Part shown: positions 44,782 through 55,477 of the stretch, piece by piece
How positions within the stretch are numbered: position 1 is the first letter of the stretch
How the letters are laid out: every line of letters starts with the position of its first letter
Program-made: the position numbers and the translations under genes
Notes under the pieces: generated by a model
The model's input: only the letters and a program-made list of their open reading frames with translations
What the model was told of the DNA's origin: nothing
Databases searched by the model: none
NCBI RefSeq assembly: GCF_003576645.1
Contig: NC_044922.1
Span: 6,581,646-6,645,645 of the forward strand
Length of the DNA stretch: 64,000 nucleotides
Direction: 5' to 3'
From: Ipomoea triloba
Taxonomy: Eukaryota; Streptophyta; Magnoliopsida; Solanales; Convolvulaceae

Positions 44782-45150
44782 AAGTGGATTCTCTCTCTCT
44801 TGCTCTCACTGCATCCTCCCAAACAGTAAAGATTCCTTGGAAAATAATGGAAGTAGTTCAGTACATCCGTTCTTGCCCTTGGAAAATAATGGAAGTAGTT
44901 CAGTACATCCGTTCTTGCCTTTCTTTGTGGGGTTCAACCCTGACACATATCTATAGGGAGGCCAACCAGGTGGCTGACGCACTTGCTTCAGAAGGACTTA
45001 ACAGTAGCTCGCCCGCTCTTTTTCACTCTTGTACTTCTTTACCTATAAAGGTCAAACTGGCTCTTTTGTATGATCAGCGGGGATTTTCATCCCCTAGGTT
45101 TTAATTATCAATAAAATTCTCTTTGTTAAAAAAAAAAAAAAAAAAAAAAA
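44782..45150 (+). mobile_element. 5'-truncated LINE (RNase H end plus poly-A)
   Basis: The insertion is bounded by a perfect 14-bp duplication GGCTCTCATCGTCG (44768-44781 and 45151-45164) and ends in a poly-A tail preceded by AATAAAA. The plus strand encodes the C-terminal end of a plant LINE RNase H-like domain (about 44784-45104), including HIYREANQVADALASEGL, the usual HxxREAN..AD motif, and stops 46 bp before the tail. A 42-bp segment starting TTGGAAAATAATGGAAGTAG is tandemly duplicated inside the coding part. Target-primed reverse transcription explains truncation, tail and duplication. Confidence 0.92.
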
Positions 45151-45481
45151 GGCTCTCATCGTCGTTTACTCCTTTGTCTTCCTCACACCGTCCACCGCCC
45201 ATAACACGAACAACATCGATCACATGCCACTATTACTCGATTTGGATTTAATTACCAAATTAAGGCTTTAATTTAATTAGATAATTTCTTTCAATTTGGA
45301 CATTTGACATATTTTAGTATTTTGGAATTTCCTCACATGCTATTGCCTGTTCTCTCTGCCTGTAACTTTGTATTTTTAATTGTTCAATTGCTACAAATGT
45401 TGGGTAGGGACAATGAGGGAGAAGAATTTACAATTATGTATTGAATCTGGAATGTTGCCAAGCTTGCAGCTCGATGGCACT

Positions 45482-46133
45482 TAGGGTTGTTAATGAACCG
45501 AACACGAACGAACAGAGATTGTTCGTGTTCGTTTGTTAAGATTTTTAGAGTGTTTGTATTCGTATTTGTTTGTTAAGGTTTTTGAAAATTCAGTTCGTGT
45601 ACGTTTGTTAAGAGTTTGTTAGTGTTCGTTAACGTTTGTGAACATGTTTATGAACGTATTCGTTACACGTTCATGGACGCTAGCACAAGCAAACAAATGT
45701 ACATGTTTGTGGTCATAATTTGTTCGTGAACAAGAAATAGTTTATGTTCACGAACAATAACCAAACAAACAGCATAACGACTACAAAACACTTAGGCTAA
45801 ACTAAAGTAGTATCTTAAAATTAAAAACAAAGTAAAATAAAATGCACTTATATGAACATATTTGCGAACAATCTTAAACAAACACTAAATAAGCGTGTTC
45901 ATGAACACTACTAAATGAGCATGTTCATGAACATTATCAAACGAACACTAATGAACGAGTTCACGAGCTCTGAACAAACAAGCATACAGATATTCAGACT
46001 CTGTTCGTTTATTAAATGAGCTCTAAACTTTGTTCTTTATGTCTGTTTACCTTAATAAACTAACATAAGCAAACGCTTATTGAACACAAACAAAATTAGT
46101 AGTTTACCAAAAACTATGTTCGCTAACACCCTA
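45482..46133. mobile_element. Probable hAT-type MITE with GAACGAACA repeats
   Basis: The ends TAGGGTTGTTAATGAAC and complement TAGGGTGTTAGCGAAC are inverted repeats. The interior is filled with TTCGTTTGTTAA and its complement (AACGAACAC, AAACAAAC), forming many potential hairpins. The flanking 8-mers ATGGCACT and ATGACATC match at only five positions, so the target duplication is uncertain. Confidence 0.65.
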
Positions 46134-46250
46134 ATGACATCCCTGTAGCTCTATCAAATGAGAGGTCACAGGTTTGAACCCCACTGGGACATTAACTCTG
46201 TGTTGAGTTGAGAGAGTATGTATGAACCCTAAAAAAAAATTTACCATTAT
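46134..46250 (+). mobile_element. tRNA-derived SINE-like copy
   Basis: The A-box-like TGTAGCTCTATCAAATGAGA and B-box-like GGTTTGAACCCC are followed by TTGAGAGAGTATGTATGAAC and a short A-run (46232-46240). The tail phrase resembles the SINE copies at 54498 and 54955. Confidence 0.5.
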
Positions 46251-47279
46251 GCATTTTACTTTTATATTTTATGTTTATAATTTAAAACTTGAATGTGGAT
46301 TGTGGATTTGTGAAGATTTGAATTTTGAAGTTTGAATTAATTGTGGGCTTGTGGCACACTTGTATTATGTTTTTGAGTTATGTAAATGTGTTCGTTAAAA
46401 TTGAAAATTGTTAAATTTAAAATATTAAATTTTTTAATTAAGACCATCCCATAAATTTGATAGCTTGAGGTTTTAGGGTTATGATGTATTTATTGATGTA
46501 CAACGAATCGTATTGTCCATCTACTAGTTCGGGAGTTGGTTTTTATATATGGCTGTTCGTAGAAAATTATTGTTTTTACCCCTTCTTTTAGTTGTGATAT
46601 TTTGTGTTCGGATTTGAATTAATAATATTGTTGTTTTCATTTAAAAAAAAATAGTATGTTTTATTCTTTCCCATTGTGTTGTTTATATGTACTGTAGCTT
46701 CTACAATTTTCCAGCTGTATTAAGAGTTGGAAGAGTTTGGGAGCAAAAAATAATAATAAGAGTTGGAAGAGTTTTAAAATTTTATGCATTTCTATTTTTG
46801 GCAATGGGAAAATGATAAGCAAATAACTTTTTGTGTAAATACACAAATAGTAGTTTCTGAAAGTGTTAAGCACAATTCTGTAGGCATTGATACCCGTGAA
46901 TGGCATTGATACCAGTGAAGAAACGTGGTTATTGGGAGACGGAAGTTTAAAAAATTAATTAGGAGACAAAAACTTGTGTGAGATCGTCTCACCTTGAGAC
47001 CAGGTCGGATCGAGTCAATGTGAAAATGTGATACGTCATACTTATATGCTCAAAAGTAATACTAATCATAAATAAAAATTTTCTTATTTATAATGGTAAA
47101 TGTAATACTTATAAGGAAAAATATAATACTTTTAAGAAAAAGCAAACATTACTTATTGGTCAAATTATGCTATTAGCAGCGTTTGGGACTGACAATGATA
47201 TATCCACATTTTTAATTCTGGCGGGTAACAATGCTATTTATATCCACATTTTGCAGCGAATCCGTCAAATTCTGGTTAA

Positions 47280-47434
47280 CAGCGGTTTGGAGCAACAGTT
47301 TGCTCCAAACCGCTGAAAAAAATGTTGTTTGTTGAGAAGTCTCAAGCTTCTCTTCTCTTGCCCATCCAACAATGGATGGAGGAGTATTAAGGGGCGTTGA
47401 GCTCCCTTTTGTAAGGGATCGGAGCTCAACGCCC
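47280..47434. repeat. Two adjacent perfect hairpins
   Basis: Hairpin 1 has arms 47280-47294 and 47301-47315 (CAGCGGTTTGGAGCA and its complement, 6-base loop). Hairpin 2 has arms 47392-47405 and 47421-47434 (GGGCGTTGAGCTCC and its complement, 15-base loop). They lie in a region with more CCGCTAATACAATCCGC repeats further right (47640-47745), probably one transposon-derived unit. Confidence 0.75.
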
Positions 47435-47514
47435 ATTTTTTGTAAAGTTTACGATTCCACATCTGTTCAATTTTTTTTTTTGTTTCTTTTTATTTTGTTT
47501 CCCTTTTTTTGTTT

Positions 47515-47516
47515 AA

Positions 47517-47552
<36 letters not shown>

Positions 47553-47562
47553 TACTACTACT
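47515..47562. repeat. (ATT)n/(ACT)n microsatellite
   Basis: Roughly 12 ATT units followed by several CTA units. Confidence 0.95.
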
Positions 47563-47897
47563 ACGGAGTATTATTATATGTATACTCTTTTGGTCATTTT
47601 ACATGTTAACCGCTAATTTAAACAGTTAATTTTGCCAAACATTTTTTTACAAATCGCTAATACAATCCGTTGGTCAAACTCGCTAATACAATCCGCTATT
47701 TGATAACCGCTAATACAATCCGCTACCGCTAACAGCTAACCGCTGATAACCAAACAAGCCCTTTATATTCATTAATCGGTTATGAACGCACGGGTAGACC
47801 ACATCATGATTTATAAATCAATGTTAAGCTAAAAGAAAATTAAAGGAAATATGTATTCAAAAAAGAAAAGGAAATATAGAAAGTAAAAAAAAAAAGT

Positions 47898-48208
47898 GGC
47901 AAATTATACCATGGGTTAGGGTTCACCTTGCATTGTGAACCATTGTCTAAAATGACATTCATATTATGTCTGCAATTAACATATTTTGCTTATGCAATTA
48001 ACAGATTATGTGTCTGTAAATAAATTGAAGATACACAATATGTTAACTACATGAATATATTATGCAGTTAACATATTATGTGTGTAATTAACAAATTATA
48101 TGCCTTCAATTTATTTACAGATATATAATCTATTAACTGAAGATGCATAATTTTATGAACTAGAGTTCACTGTGTAATGAATATTGTGGTGCATGGTATA
48201 ACAATTGA
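47898..48208. mobile_element. MITE, GCAAATTATRYCATGGACC family
   Basis: The left end is GGCAAATTATACCATGGG and the right end GTGCATGGTATAACAATTGA. The flanks share AAAAAAAGT (47889-47897 and 48209-48217), a 9-bp duplication, although it is low-complexity. The interior is rich in TTAACATATTATGTG. Confidence 0.7.
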
Positions 48209-48217
48209 AAAAAAAGT

Positions 48218-48964
48218 TTGGAGTTAGTTTAATTGTGACTCATACATTGGACACAATGAAAACCTCCAATTTATACACCTTGGAATGTTGGCCTTTAATA
48301 AATGAGGTTAACACAAAGGAGATGAAAAAGGCATTAAAAAATAGTGAAAAAGATTTGGACTGGAAAAGGATGTTCAACTAAAATGGAAGAGTTCTTTTGT
48401 CTATTGTCAACTAATTCTGTCTGTTTTACAATAGAGTTAAATTTGCCTAGCAGGAATACCATGTCTTATATTAGATTTTAGATAGATGAAGATAATGGAG
48501 CCTTAACCAAATTAATTGACTAAGTAATCATCATAATGATTAAAACTTTTATATGTTTAATTTTCATTAAGAAAACTGATAGAAAATTATAATTTGTCAA
48601 CCCATCATCGAGATTAAATTTACAATTCAATTTTTTATAATATTAAGTTTAGTATCAGTATACAAAATAAAATTATTATTAAATATTAAAAATAAATTTA
48701 AAAATAATAAAAAATTACTGAAGAAAATAACAAAGAAGAAAGTGTTAGTTTGATTAGTGAATAATGAAAAAGGATATGCAAAATGAGATAGAAGAAATAT
48801 CATATAATTTAATTTAATTAAATTTCAAAATATTGAATAATAAGAATATCGATTATTATAAATAGAAAGAATGTGTAATATAATAATCAATATAATACCT
48901 TTAATATTTGATAGAATTTTTCATTTAATTTAATATTGTAAAGATAGAAAAATTGTTGTTTTGT

Positions 48965-48995
<31 letters not shown>

Positions 48996-49880
48996 GTTTT
49001 TTCTTAATTTGGTTCTCTAACTATAGAGAAATGATAGAAAAATTTGCATGTTTTGTATAAATATTAAAACTTATCATCTAACTTTTTTATATACAAGAAA
49101 GTGCACATCTACTATCCTAACGTGTCATTTGCGTGAAGTCTGCCTTATACTTATCTCAACAGTTATTGTATGGATCACAGTTCAAACAGCTATGTGGATC
49201 ACGGTCCGAAAACGACGTCGTTTTGCGTAATTTTTTTCTTGTGACCCGCTATAATACACACTTGTGACAGCTCTACCTAGTATTTTTATAACTCTATTTT
49301 TTTTTTAAATACATCTTTTAATTTGATGAACTATGTTAATTGAAGCATGCGCTTCATCTCAACTAAAAGCCGGATTGCACATATATAGTTATATATTATA
49401 TATGCTCAACAGTGTTTCCGTTAACGCATGTGTAACAAATGAAGGTAAAAGTTGTCATTTTCCTTTTATTTATTTATTTATTTATTTATTTTGCATACAA
49501 GATAAATAAATTGAACCATAGACTACATGCCCCAGGCTTAGTGTATTGATTCATTGCGTGACTTGAAGTCACGACTGAAGGCGGCAGTGTTGGAGTCGAG
49601 TACCACTAAAAATATGAATAGACAAAGGACCCAGGATAATGGAAGGTGTGAATTGGATTCTGGTGGGCTTCGTCATATACCTCTGGAATAAGTAACTCTA
49701 GGGGTGGGGTCCTGAGCTTAGAATTAGTCCGGTGACACTGGGATCAGTTGAGGATTAAAAAAGAAAAACAATAACATCACCGCAAGTATTTTAATAGAGT
49801 AGGAGGTTACCATTTAGTAGCTTGAAGACAAAAGGGAATCAATTTTTAACCAATGGGCTACCACAGCTTTACAACTCATC
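48218..49880. other. Intergenic region upstream of the CAD-like gene
   Basis: AT-rich and non-coding. It contains a (TTTTG)n tract (48959-49002), a palindromic AAACGACGTCGTTTTG (49210-49226; also found at the right end of the MITE at 53918), and a CCAAT sequence at about 49850. Confidence 0.4.
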
Positions 49881-49886
49881 AGTCTC

Positions 49887-49894
49887 TATAAAAG
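49887..49894 (+). promoter_or_regulatory. TATA box of the CAD-like gene
   Basis: TATAAAAG lies 108 bp before the ATG at 49995, the normal plant distance. Confidence 0.7.
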
Positions 49895-49994
49895 CAGTCC
49901 ACCCTTGCCTTGTAAGACCACCAAACAAAAACCTTAATTAAGAAATTCATTTCACAACACTCAGCTCTATCTTACTATACATATCATCAGCTGA

Positions 49995-50297
49995 ATGGCA
50001 CAGAAAGTGCTTGGTTGGGCTGCTCATGATGATTCTGGGAAGCTTAGACCCTTCATATTCACTCGAAGGTATTACACTATATACTAGTGAAAATCTTTTT
50101 TTTTTTTTTTTTTTTTCGAGATTATTACTATGAAATGTTATTTCTTCATGTAAATATGATCATATGGTGAATGAATTTAGAGAAAATGGCATCAATGATG
50201 TAACCATCAAGATCATGTACTGTGGGATATGCCGGACTGATGTTGATTTTGCTAGAAATGAATGGGGAAATACCACCTACCCTATTGTGCCCGGGTA

Positions 50298-50345
<48 letters not shown>

Positions 50346-50719
50346 AGTAATGAATTATATTTTTTGGTGGTGTCCATTGATAGATGTTGATAGTACTAGG
50401 CCAATATAATCATGTATGTATGTTAGTCTAGTTTTGTTTAGTATTATTGACATCGGTGTTGATAGTGCTTGCTGATACAACTGAAAATAACATATACGAT
50501 TGTATTAGTGATATCGTCTATGAAAAAAGATAATACTCCGTATCATTTTATTTTCTCAAATATAATAACATTTTCATCTTTGCTCAAAGTATTGTTTTAG
50601 ACACTTTTACCTCTTTGACCTCTTCAAAAAATTCACTATTTAACTTTCTGTAATGATAAATAATATTTGAAAATAAATATTAGATTTTAAGAATATATAT
50701 ACATACATACATACATACA

Positions 50720-50805
<86 letters not shown>

Positions 50806-53070
50806 TATAAAATCATGCCACTACGTCAAAAACTAATATTATAAGAACCTACTTAAATATACCTAAAATAAGTATTGACGTTTGGCAAGAAATATTTTAA
50901 AGTTTTAACAAATAATAATTGTCAATCACCTTGTGTTCAGATAACACCTTTATGACTCTTCTTGAAGGAAAGTCATAGGATCGAATTTCGGTGGTGGGGT
51001 ATTGACTATTTGACCTGCCATAGATAGAGAAAGTACAAAACAAATACTACTCTCTAATAGAGTTAATAATACTTCAAAAAAAAAATACTAACTTTAATTT
51101 CTTGATTTGAGCCATCGACTATTGACAACTTGCTAGTTATGGTGATTTTACTTTAACTTGTAATTTTCTTATCAAATTTAATTATTGAGTTTTGATTAAT
51201 TTCAGGTATGAAATAGTGGGAATTATAACAAAGGTAGGGAGCAATGTGGGTGATTTTAAGATTGGGGATAGGGTTGGGGTAGGCTATGTGTCACATACAT
51301 GCTTGAAGTGTGAGCTATGCAACAACTCAAAGGAGAATTACTGCGACCAAATGCGGCCTGTTTATAATGCCATTGCTTCTGATGGTTCTGTCACCTATGG
51401 AGGTTTTTCCAAAATGATTGTAGCACATCACAGGCAAGACAAATATCATCATCAATTATATATATTTACTTTCACAACATATAACATACTCAAAATATTT
51501 TACACTACCATACTCTATGCATAATTAGATAAAACAATCATAATTTGTTATAATTATTATAATTTTTAAGGTGTCAATAAACACTGGTGTCTTTTGTACT
51601 GGATATAATGTGACCACACATGGTATGTTTGATTACATCGGGTATTGTGAAGACATGTGAAGACAATACCATGTAGAGCTGTCAAAACGGACTTTGCCCG
51701 TTGGGCTGACCCGCCCCGCCCCTATTTGATTAGTAGTTCGTCAAAGAGCAGGCTTTTTTGGCCCGCCCTGTCCAGGCCCTAGGCTAGTTGGGTTTTGGTC
51801 CGTCCCGTCCCAACTTTGGTAGGAGGTGAGTTTCGAAAATAGCAGTCCGCCAAGGAGCAGGCTTTTTCGACCCGCCCTGCCTAGGCCCTAGGCCAGTCGG
51901 GTTTTGGCCCGTCCCGGCCTGCCAGCCCGTATTGCCAGCTCTAATACTAGATCAGCTGGTATATTGTGCCACCTGACCACAAACTATTGTGATCTCTTAG
52001 TGTTGTAACAATGAATAATTGTGATTTATGAAGGTACTGTGTGCACATTCCAAACAACCTCCCCATGGACAGAGCAGCACCCCTGTTAGGAGCTGGGATC
52101 ACAGTGTATTGTGCCATGAAAAACAGCAACATATTTGAGAGCCCAGGGAAGCAAATTGGAGTGATTGGTCTTGGAGGGCTTGGACATATGGCTATCAAAT
52201 TTGCCAAGGCATTTGGGCACCATGTCACTGTCATTAGTACCTCTCCTTCCAAGGAAAAACTGGCTAAAGACAAATTGGGTTCTGATGATTTCATTTTGAG
52301 CACCAACCCTACACAAATGCAGGTTAATTAATTTCCCCAATATCCCTACCTACTTTAATTTCATTCATCTCATCTACTTAAAAACTCATTTTTCACTCTA
52401 ATGACATGTGATTTGTTTGAATATAATTATGAGTTCTCAGTGGAGTAGAAGAAGTCTAGACTTTATTTTGGACACAGTATCTGCAAACCACTCTCTTGGA
52501 CCATACATTGAGCTATTGAAAGTGGATGGAACTTTGGCAATTGTGGGAGAACCACCTAATCCAATTGATTTTCCTTCTACACCTTTGATATATGGTAAAT
52601 AATTTTCTTTTTCCAATTACTCTCATTTTAGGTTGATGAAATTTTGCAGCATCAAGAAAAACGAGGCAGACATGTATACAATATTTAATTTATTTTACGA
52701 TTATTTTATAGTACAGTTGACAGGTGTCTACTATTTTTAGTATATAATAATATTAGACACATGCAGAATAAAAAAAAAAAAAGAAAGAAAAGTACAACAC
52801 TATATAATATAAGACACCTTAAGAGTTAAATCTTTGATTTTTTTAAAAAATTTTATTTTTACAGGAAAGAGAACAATAAAGGGTAGCATCATTGGAAGTG
52901 TGGGAGAAATTGAAGAGATGATGGATTTGTGTGGGAAGTATGAGATCTTGCCGGATATAGAGCTTGTGTCACCGAAGCGGATCAATGAAGCCTTTGATAG
53001 GCTCTTAAAGAATGATGTTAAGTTTAGATTTGTTCTTGACATTGCTGGTGACCAAGCATCAAGGCTCTAA
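49995..53070 (+). CDS. CAD-like medium-chain dehydrogenase lacking catalytic zinc ligands, six exons
   Basis: Exons: 49995-50068, 50181-50294, 51206-51433, 52034-52322, 52441-52594, 52865-53070, joining to 354 residues (CADs are about 355-360). Intron 3 is GC-AG (CACAG|GCAAGA). The fold is clear: structural-zinc cysteines in [19 protein letters not shown](H) motif GLGGLGH, then STSPSKEK, which fits NADPH use. Catalytic site changes: CGICHTD reads CGICRTD (Arg43), GHE reads GYE (Tyr64), and the LLCAG cysteine is Gly158 (LLGAG). Only Cys39 of the three zinc ligands remains. It cannot be a normal alcohol dehydrogenase if these bases are right. Plant relatives that lost the zinc (for example dihydroprecondylocarpine acetate synthase of Catharanthus) perform 1,4-reductions; a similar role here is inference. 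Confidence 0.93.
50299..50345. repeat. (ATT)n microsatellite in CAD-like intron 2
   Basis: About 15 ATT units just inside the donor side of the intron. Confidence 0.95.
50697..50801. repeat. Compound (ATAC)n-(AT)n microsatellite in CAD-like intron 2
   Basis: About 12 TACA units followed by about 27 AT units. Confidence 0.98.
50935..51090 (+). mobile_element. SINE-like copy in CAD-like intron 2
   Basis: The B-box-like AGGATCGAATTTC is followed by AGAGAAAGTACAAAACAAATACTAC, then CTAATAGAGTTAATAATACTT and an A-run. The tail matches the SINE-like copy at 54498-54683. Confidence 0.5.
51674..51943. mobile_element. hAT-like MITE in CAD-like intron 3
   Basis: The ends TAGAGCTGTCAAAACGG and complement TAGAGCTGGCAATACGG are inverted repeats. 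The interior is GC-rich with two direct copies of a unit containing GGAGCAGGCTTTTT and GGCCCTAGGC. Flanking 8-mers match only partly. Confidence 0.75.
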
Positions 53071-53908
53071 ACATTTCAATTTCAAACTAAACTTTAAGTT
53101 GATTTTGGGTTTGTATTATCTACTTTGTTGAGTTGTTTGTAATCTATCTATCATCTATATATGTATCCCATTCAATCTCTTTTGAATGTGTGGTTTCTCA
53201 TATTTCTCTATCTTGTTGTTGTAAACATCTACAATATATAAACCTGCTTTGGAATGAATAAACATTATTAATTAATTGTCATCATATTAACTCTTCTTTC
53301 TAGTTGCTCTTGTTGGAACACTTACTGCTAGTCTGCAACCCCTTGTTGCTCGTAACACCACGATGCTATCCACGTGGAAAACACTTGATAGGATAAGATT
53401 TTTACATCTATCAAGTTGGAAAATGGAATTAAGCACAAACTATAACTACTCACATAGAAGCTAGATTATTGATCGGGTTGATACAATTAAACGAATAGCA
53501 AATAACACAAGCTAGTAACACAACTAAACCAGACATGAAACGAATGATCCAGAGTTGATTGATTCAAGGTAATTAAGATGGTAAATAAGGGTCTAAAAAT
53601 TGAGGAATTAAACCAAGGCATGAGATAAGTGATATGAACAAAAATGTCCAAACACTAGTATCATGTTATTTGGACTTGTAATTTCACCTAGGACTCCACT
53701 CTCGTGGTAATTCAAGCCAGCCAAAATTATCAATGCAAGAACACAAAAAGACATTCAAGGCTTGGTCACCCTTTCATTTGAATGCTTGTTTTTGTAATAA
53801 TTAAAAGTCATAAATTTCCTATTTCTATCTCGTCAACCTCTTAAAATAATTTTCTTTGATGTTTGGAAATCGCCGGTCCTCTCAATTGGTGGGGGCATGA
53901 GGGTAGGA
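53071..53908. other. 3' flank of the CAD-like gene and non-coding DNA
   Basis: 3' UTR (several AATAAA-like signals near 53257) and then sequence without a recognisable gene. The phrase pattern of 53300-53790 looks like a retrotransposon LTR or leader, but no ends or coding parts are seen. Confidence 0.4.
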
Positions 53909-53917
53909 GTGGGAGAA

Positions 53918-54439
53918 CGCAAATTATATCGTGGACCGCGCATCAAAATAACGTCGTTTTGATTAATGAAAACAGACGGATGAATTCGCGCCACTCACTT
54001 TCAGTTAATATACACTGCAGTTACATTTCAACACAACTGTAGTTACATTTCAACACAACTACAATTACATTTTGATATAACTACAGTTTCATTCGATAAT
54101 ATAAAAACACAAATGTGAAACTGTTATTCAATATCAGTTCATATACACTGCAGTTACATTTCAACACAACTACAGTTACATGTCGATATAACTACAGTTT
54201 CATTCGATAATATAAAACACAAATGTGAAACTGTTATTCAGTATCAGTTCATATACACTGCAGTTACATTTCAACACAACTACAGTTACATTTCAATATA
54301 ACTACAGTTTCATTCGATAATATCAAAACAAATGTAAGGCAGTATCTTTTGAGATGAACTGTAGTATCAATTACGGGCTCCGTCTCCTACTTACTGAAAC
54401 GACGTCGTTTTGGGACCACGGTCCACGATATAAGAATTG
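53918..54439. mobile_element. MULE-type MITE with a triplicated interior
   Basis: The left end is CGCAAATTATATCGTGGACC, and the right end complement is CCAATTCTTATATCGTGGACC. A perfect 9-bp duplication GTGGGAGAA flanks it (53909-53917 and 54440-54448). Inside are about three tandem copies (54003-54345) of a ~108-bp unit containing CAGTTCATATACACTGCAGT and TACAGTTTCATTCGATAATA. CAAAATAACGTCGTTTTG and AAACGACGTCGTTTTG sit near the two ends. Confidence 0.9.
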
Positions 54440-54497
54440 GTGGGAGAAGGGTTAGATGGAAGGCAAGACACCACTTGTTTAAGATTTAGAAAGTTTG

Positions 54498-54683
54498 TTG
54501 TAGTGGCACTCGATTACACTCTCCACATGAGAGGGGGTGTGTTCGAGTCTCAGTGGAGATAATATTGACCCTTTGTGTTTTATTTGGTTGAGAAAGTAGT
54601 TATAAACAGTGTTTTATTTAATTGAGAAAGTAGTTATAAACAGATACTACATTGTAACAGAGTCAATAATACTTTTAAAAAAA
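54498..54683 (+). mobile_element. tRNA-derived SINE
   Basis: The A-box-like TGTAGTGGCACTCGATTAC and B-box-like GTGTTCGAGTCTCAG form a degenerate tRNA-like head. The body contains TTGAGAAAGTAGTTATAAAC (twice) and the element ends in CAATAATACTTTT plus poly-A. The flanks share AAAGTTTG (54490-54497 and 54684-54691), a likely target duplication. Confidence 0.7.
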
Positions 54684-54949
54684 AAAGTTTGGGGCTTGGG
54701 ATTTTGAAGGATTTAGGAGTTTAATATGGCTATCTTAGGGAACAAGGTTAGAGGTTTATTCAACATCCTCACTCTTTGGTCTCAAGGGTCCGCAAGGCTA
54801 AATATTGTCCCAAATCCACGTATGTTGAGGCCAGAATATTGGGCAGCGATCCTTCATTTAGCTGGGCTGATCCATGGCTCTCTGGGCAAATTATTGTGTG
54901 GTTTACAGAGCTGTGTTAATTACAATTTAAAATAATATTTTTTTTTGAT

Positions 54950-55035
54950 ATGGACGCTTTGTGCTTCAATAGGTTGAGAAAGTATGTTTGAACAGATACT
55001 ACAACCTAATAGAGTTAGTTGTATTAAAAAAAAAA
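54950..55035 (+). mobile_element. 5'-truncated SINE of the same family
   Basis: GGTTGAGAAAGTATGTTTGAAC, ACAGATACTACAACCTAATA and GAGTTAGTTGTATT with a poly-A tail match the 3' part of the 54498 copy; the tRNA-like head is missing. Confidence 0.6.
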
Positions 55036-55138
55036 GAATAATATACTTTATGTGTTTTTGAATCGTGGTGGCGTGATCCATACATCTGTGAGGATCACAG
55101 TCCATGCAATAATAATTGCTAATGCAGAGGAACCTTAC

Positions 55139-55468
55139 AGGCAAATTATGCTATGAACCTGGGTCTACCTTGCAAGGTGGACGCCTGTCTATATTCACAA
55201 TTTTAGATCTCAATATACAAAATTACATTACTCAATATTCACAACTTTTGAACTCTATATTCACAATTTTGTTATATAAAATTGCGAACATAGAGTTATA
55301 AAATTGTGAACATAGTGTTATTAAATTGTGAACGTAAAGCTATGAATTTGTGAACATGGAGTTATAAAACTGTGAACATGGAGTTATGAAATTGTAAACA
55401 GTTATGAAATTGTGAACCTAGACCTGAATCCACCTTGCAAGGTAGACCGGGTCCATGGCATAACAACT
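55139..55468. mobile_element. MITE, GCAAATTATRYCATGGACC family, with 9-bp duplication
   Basis: The left end is AGGCAAATTATGCTATGAAC, and the right end GGGTCCATGGCATAACAACT is its inverted partner. Perfect 9-bp duplication GAACCTTAC at 55130-55138 and 55469-55477. CACCTTGCAAGGTGGAC stands inside each end. The interior repeats ATAAAATTGTGAACATAGAG-like 20-mers about eight times in both orientations. Confidence 0.9.
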
Positions 55469-55477
55469 GAACCTTAC

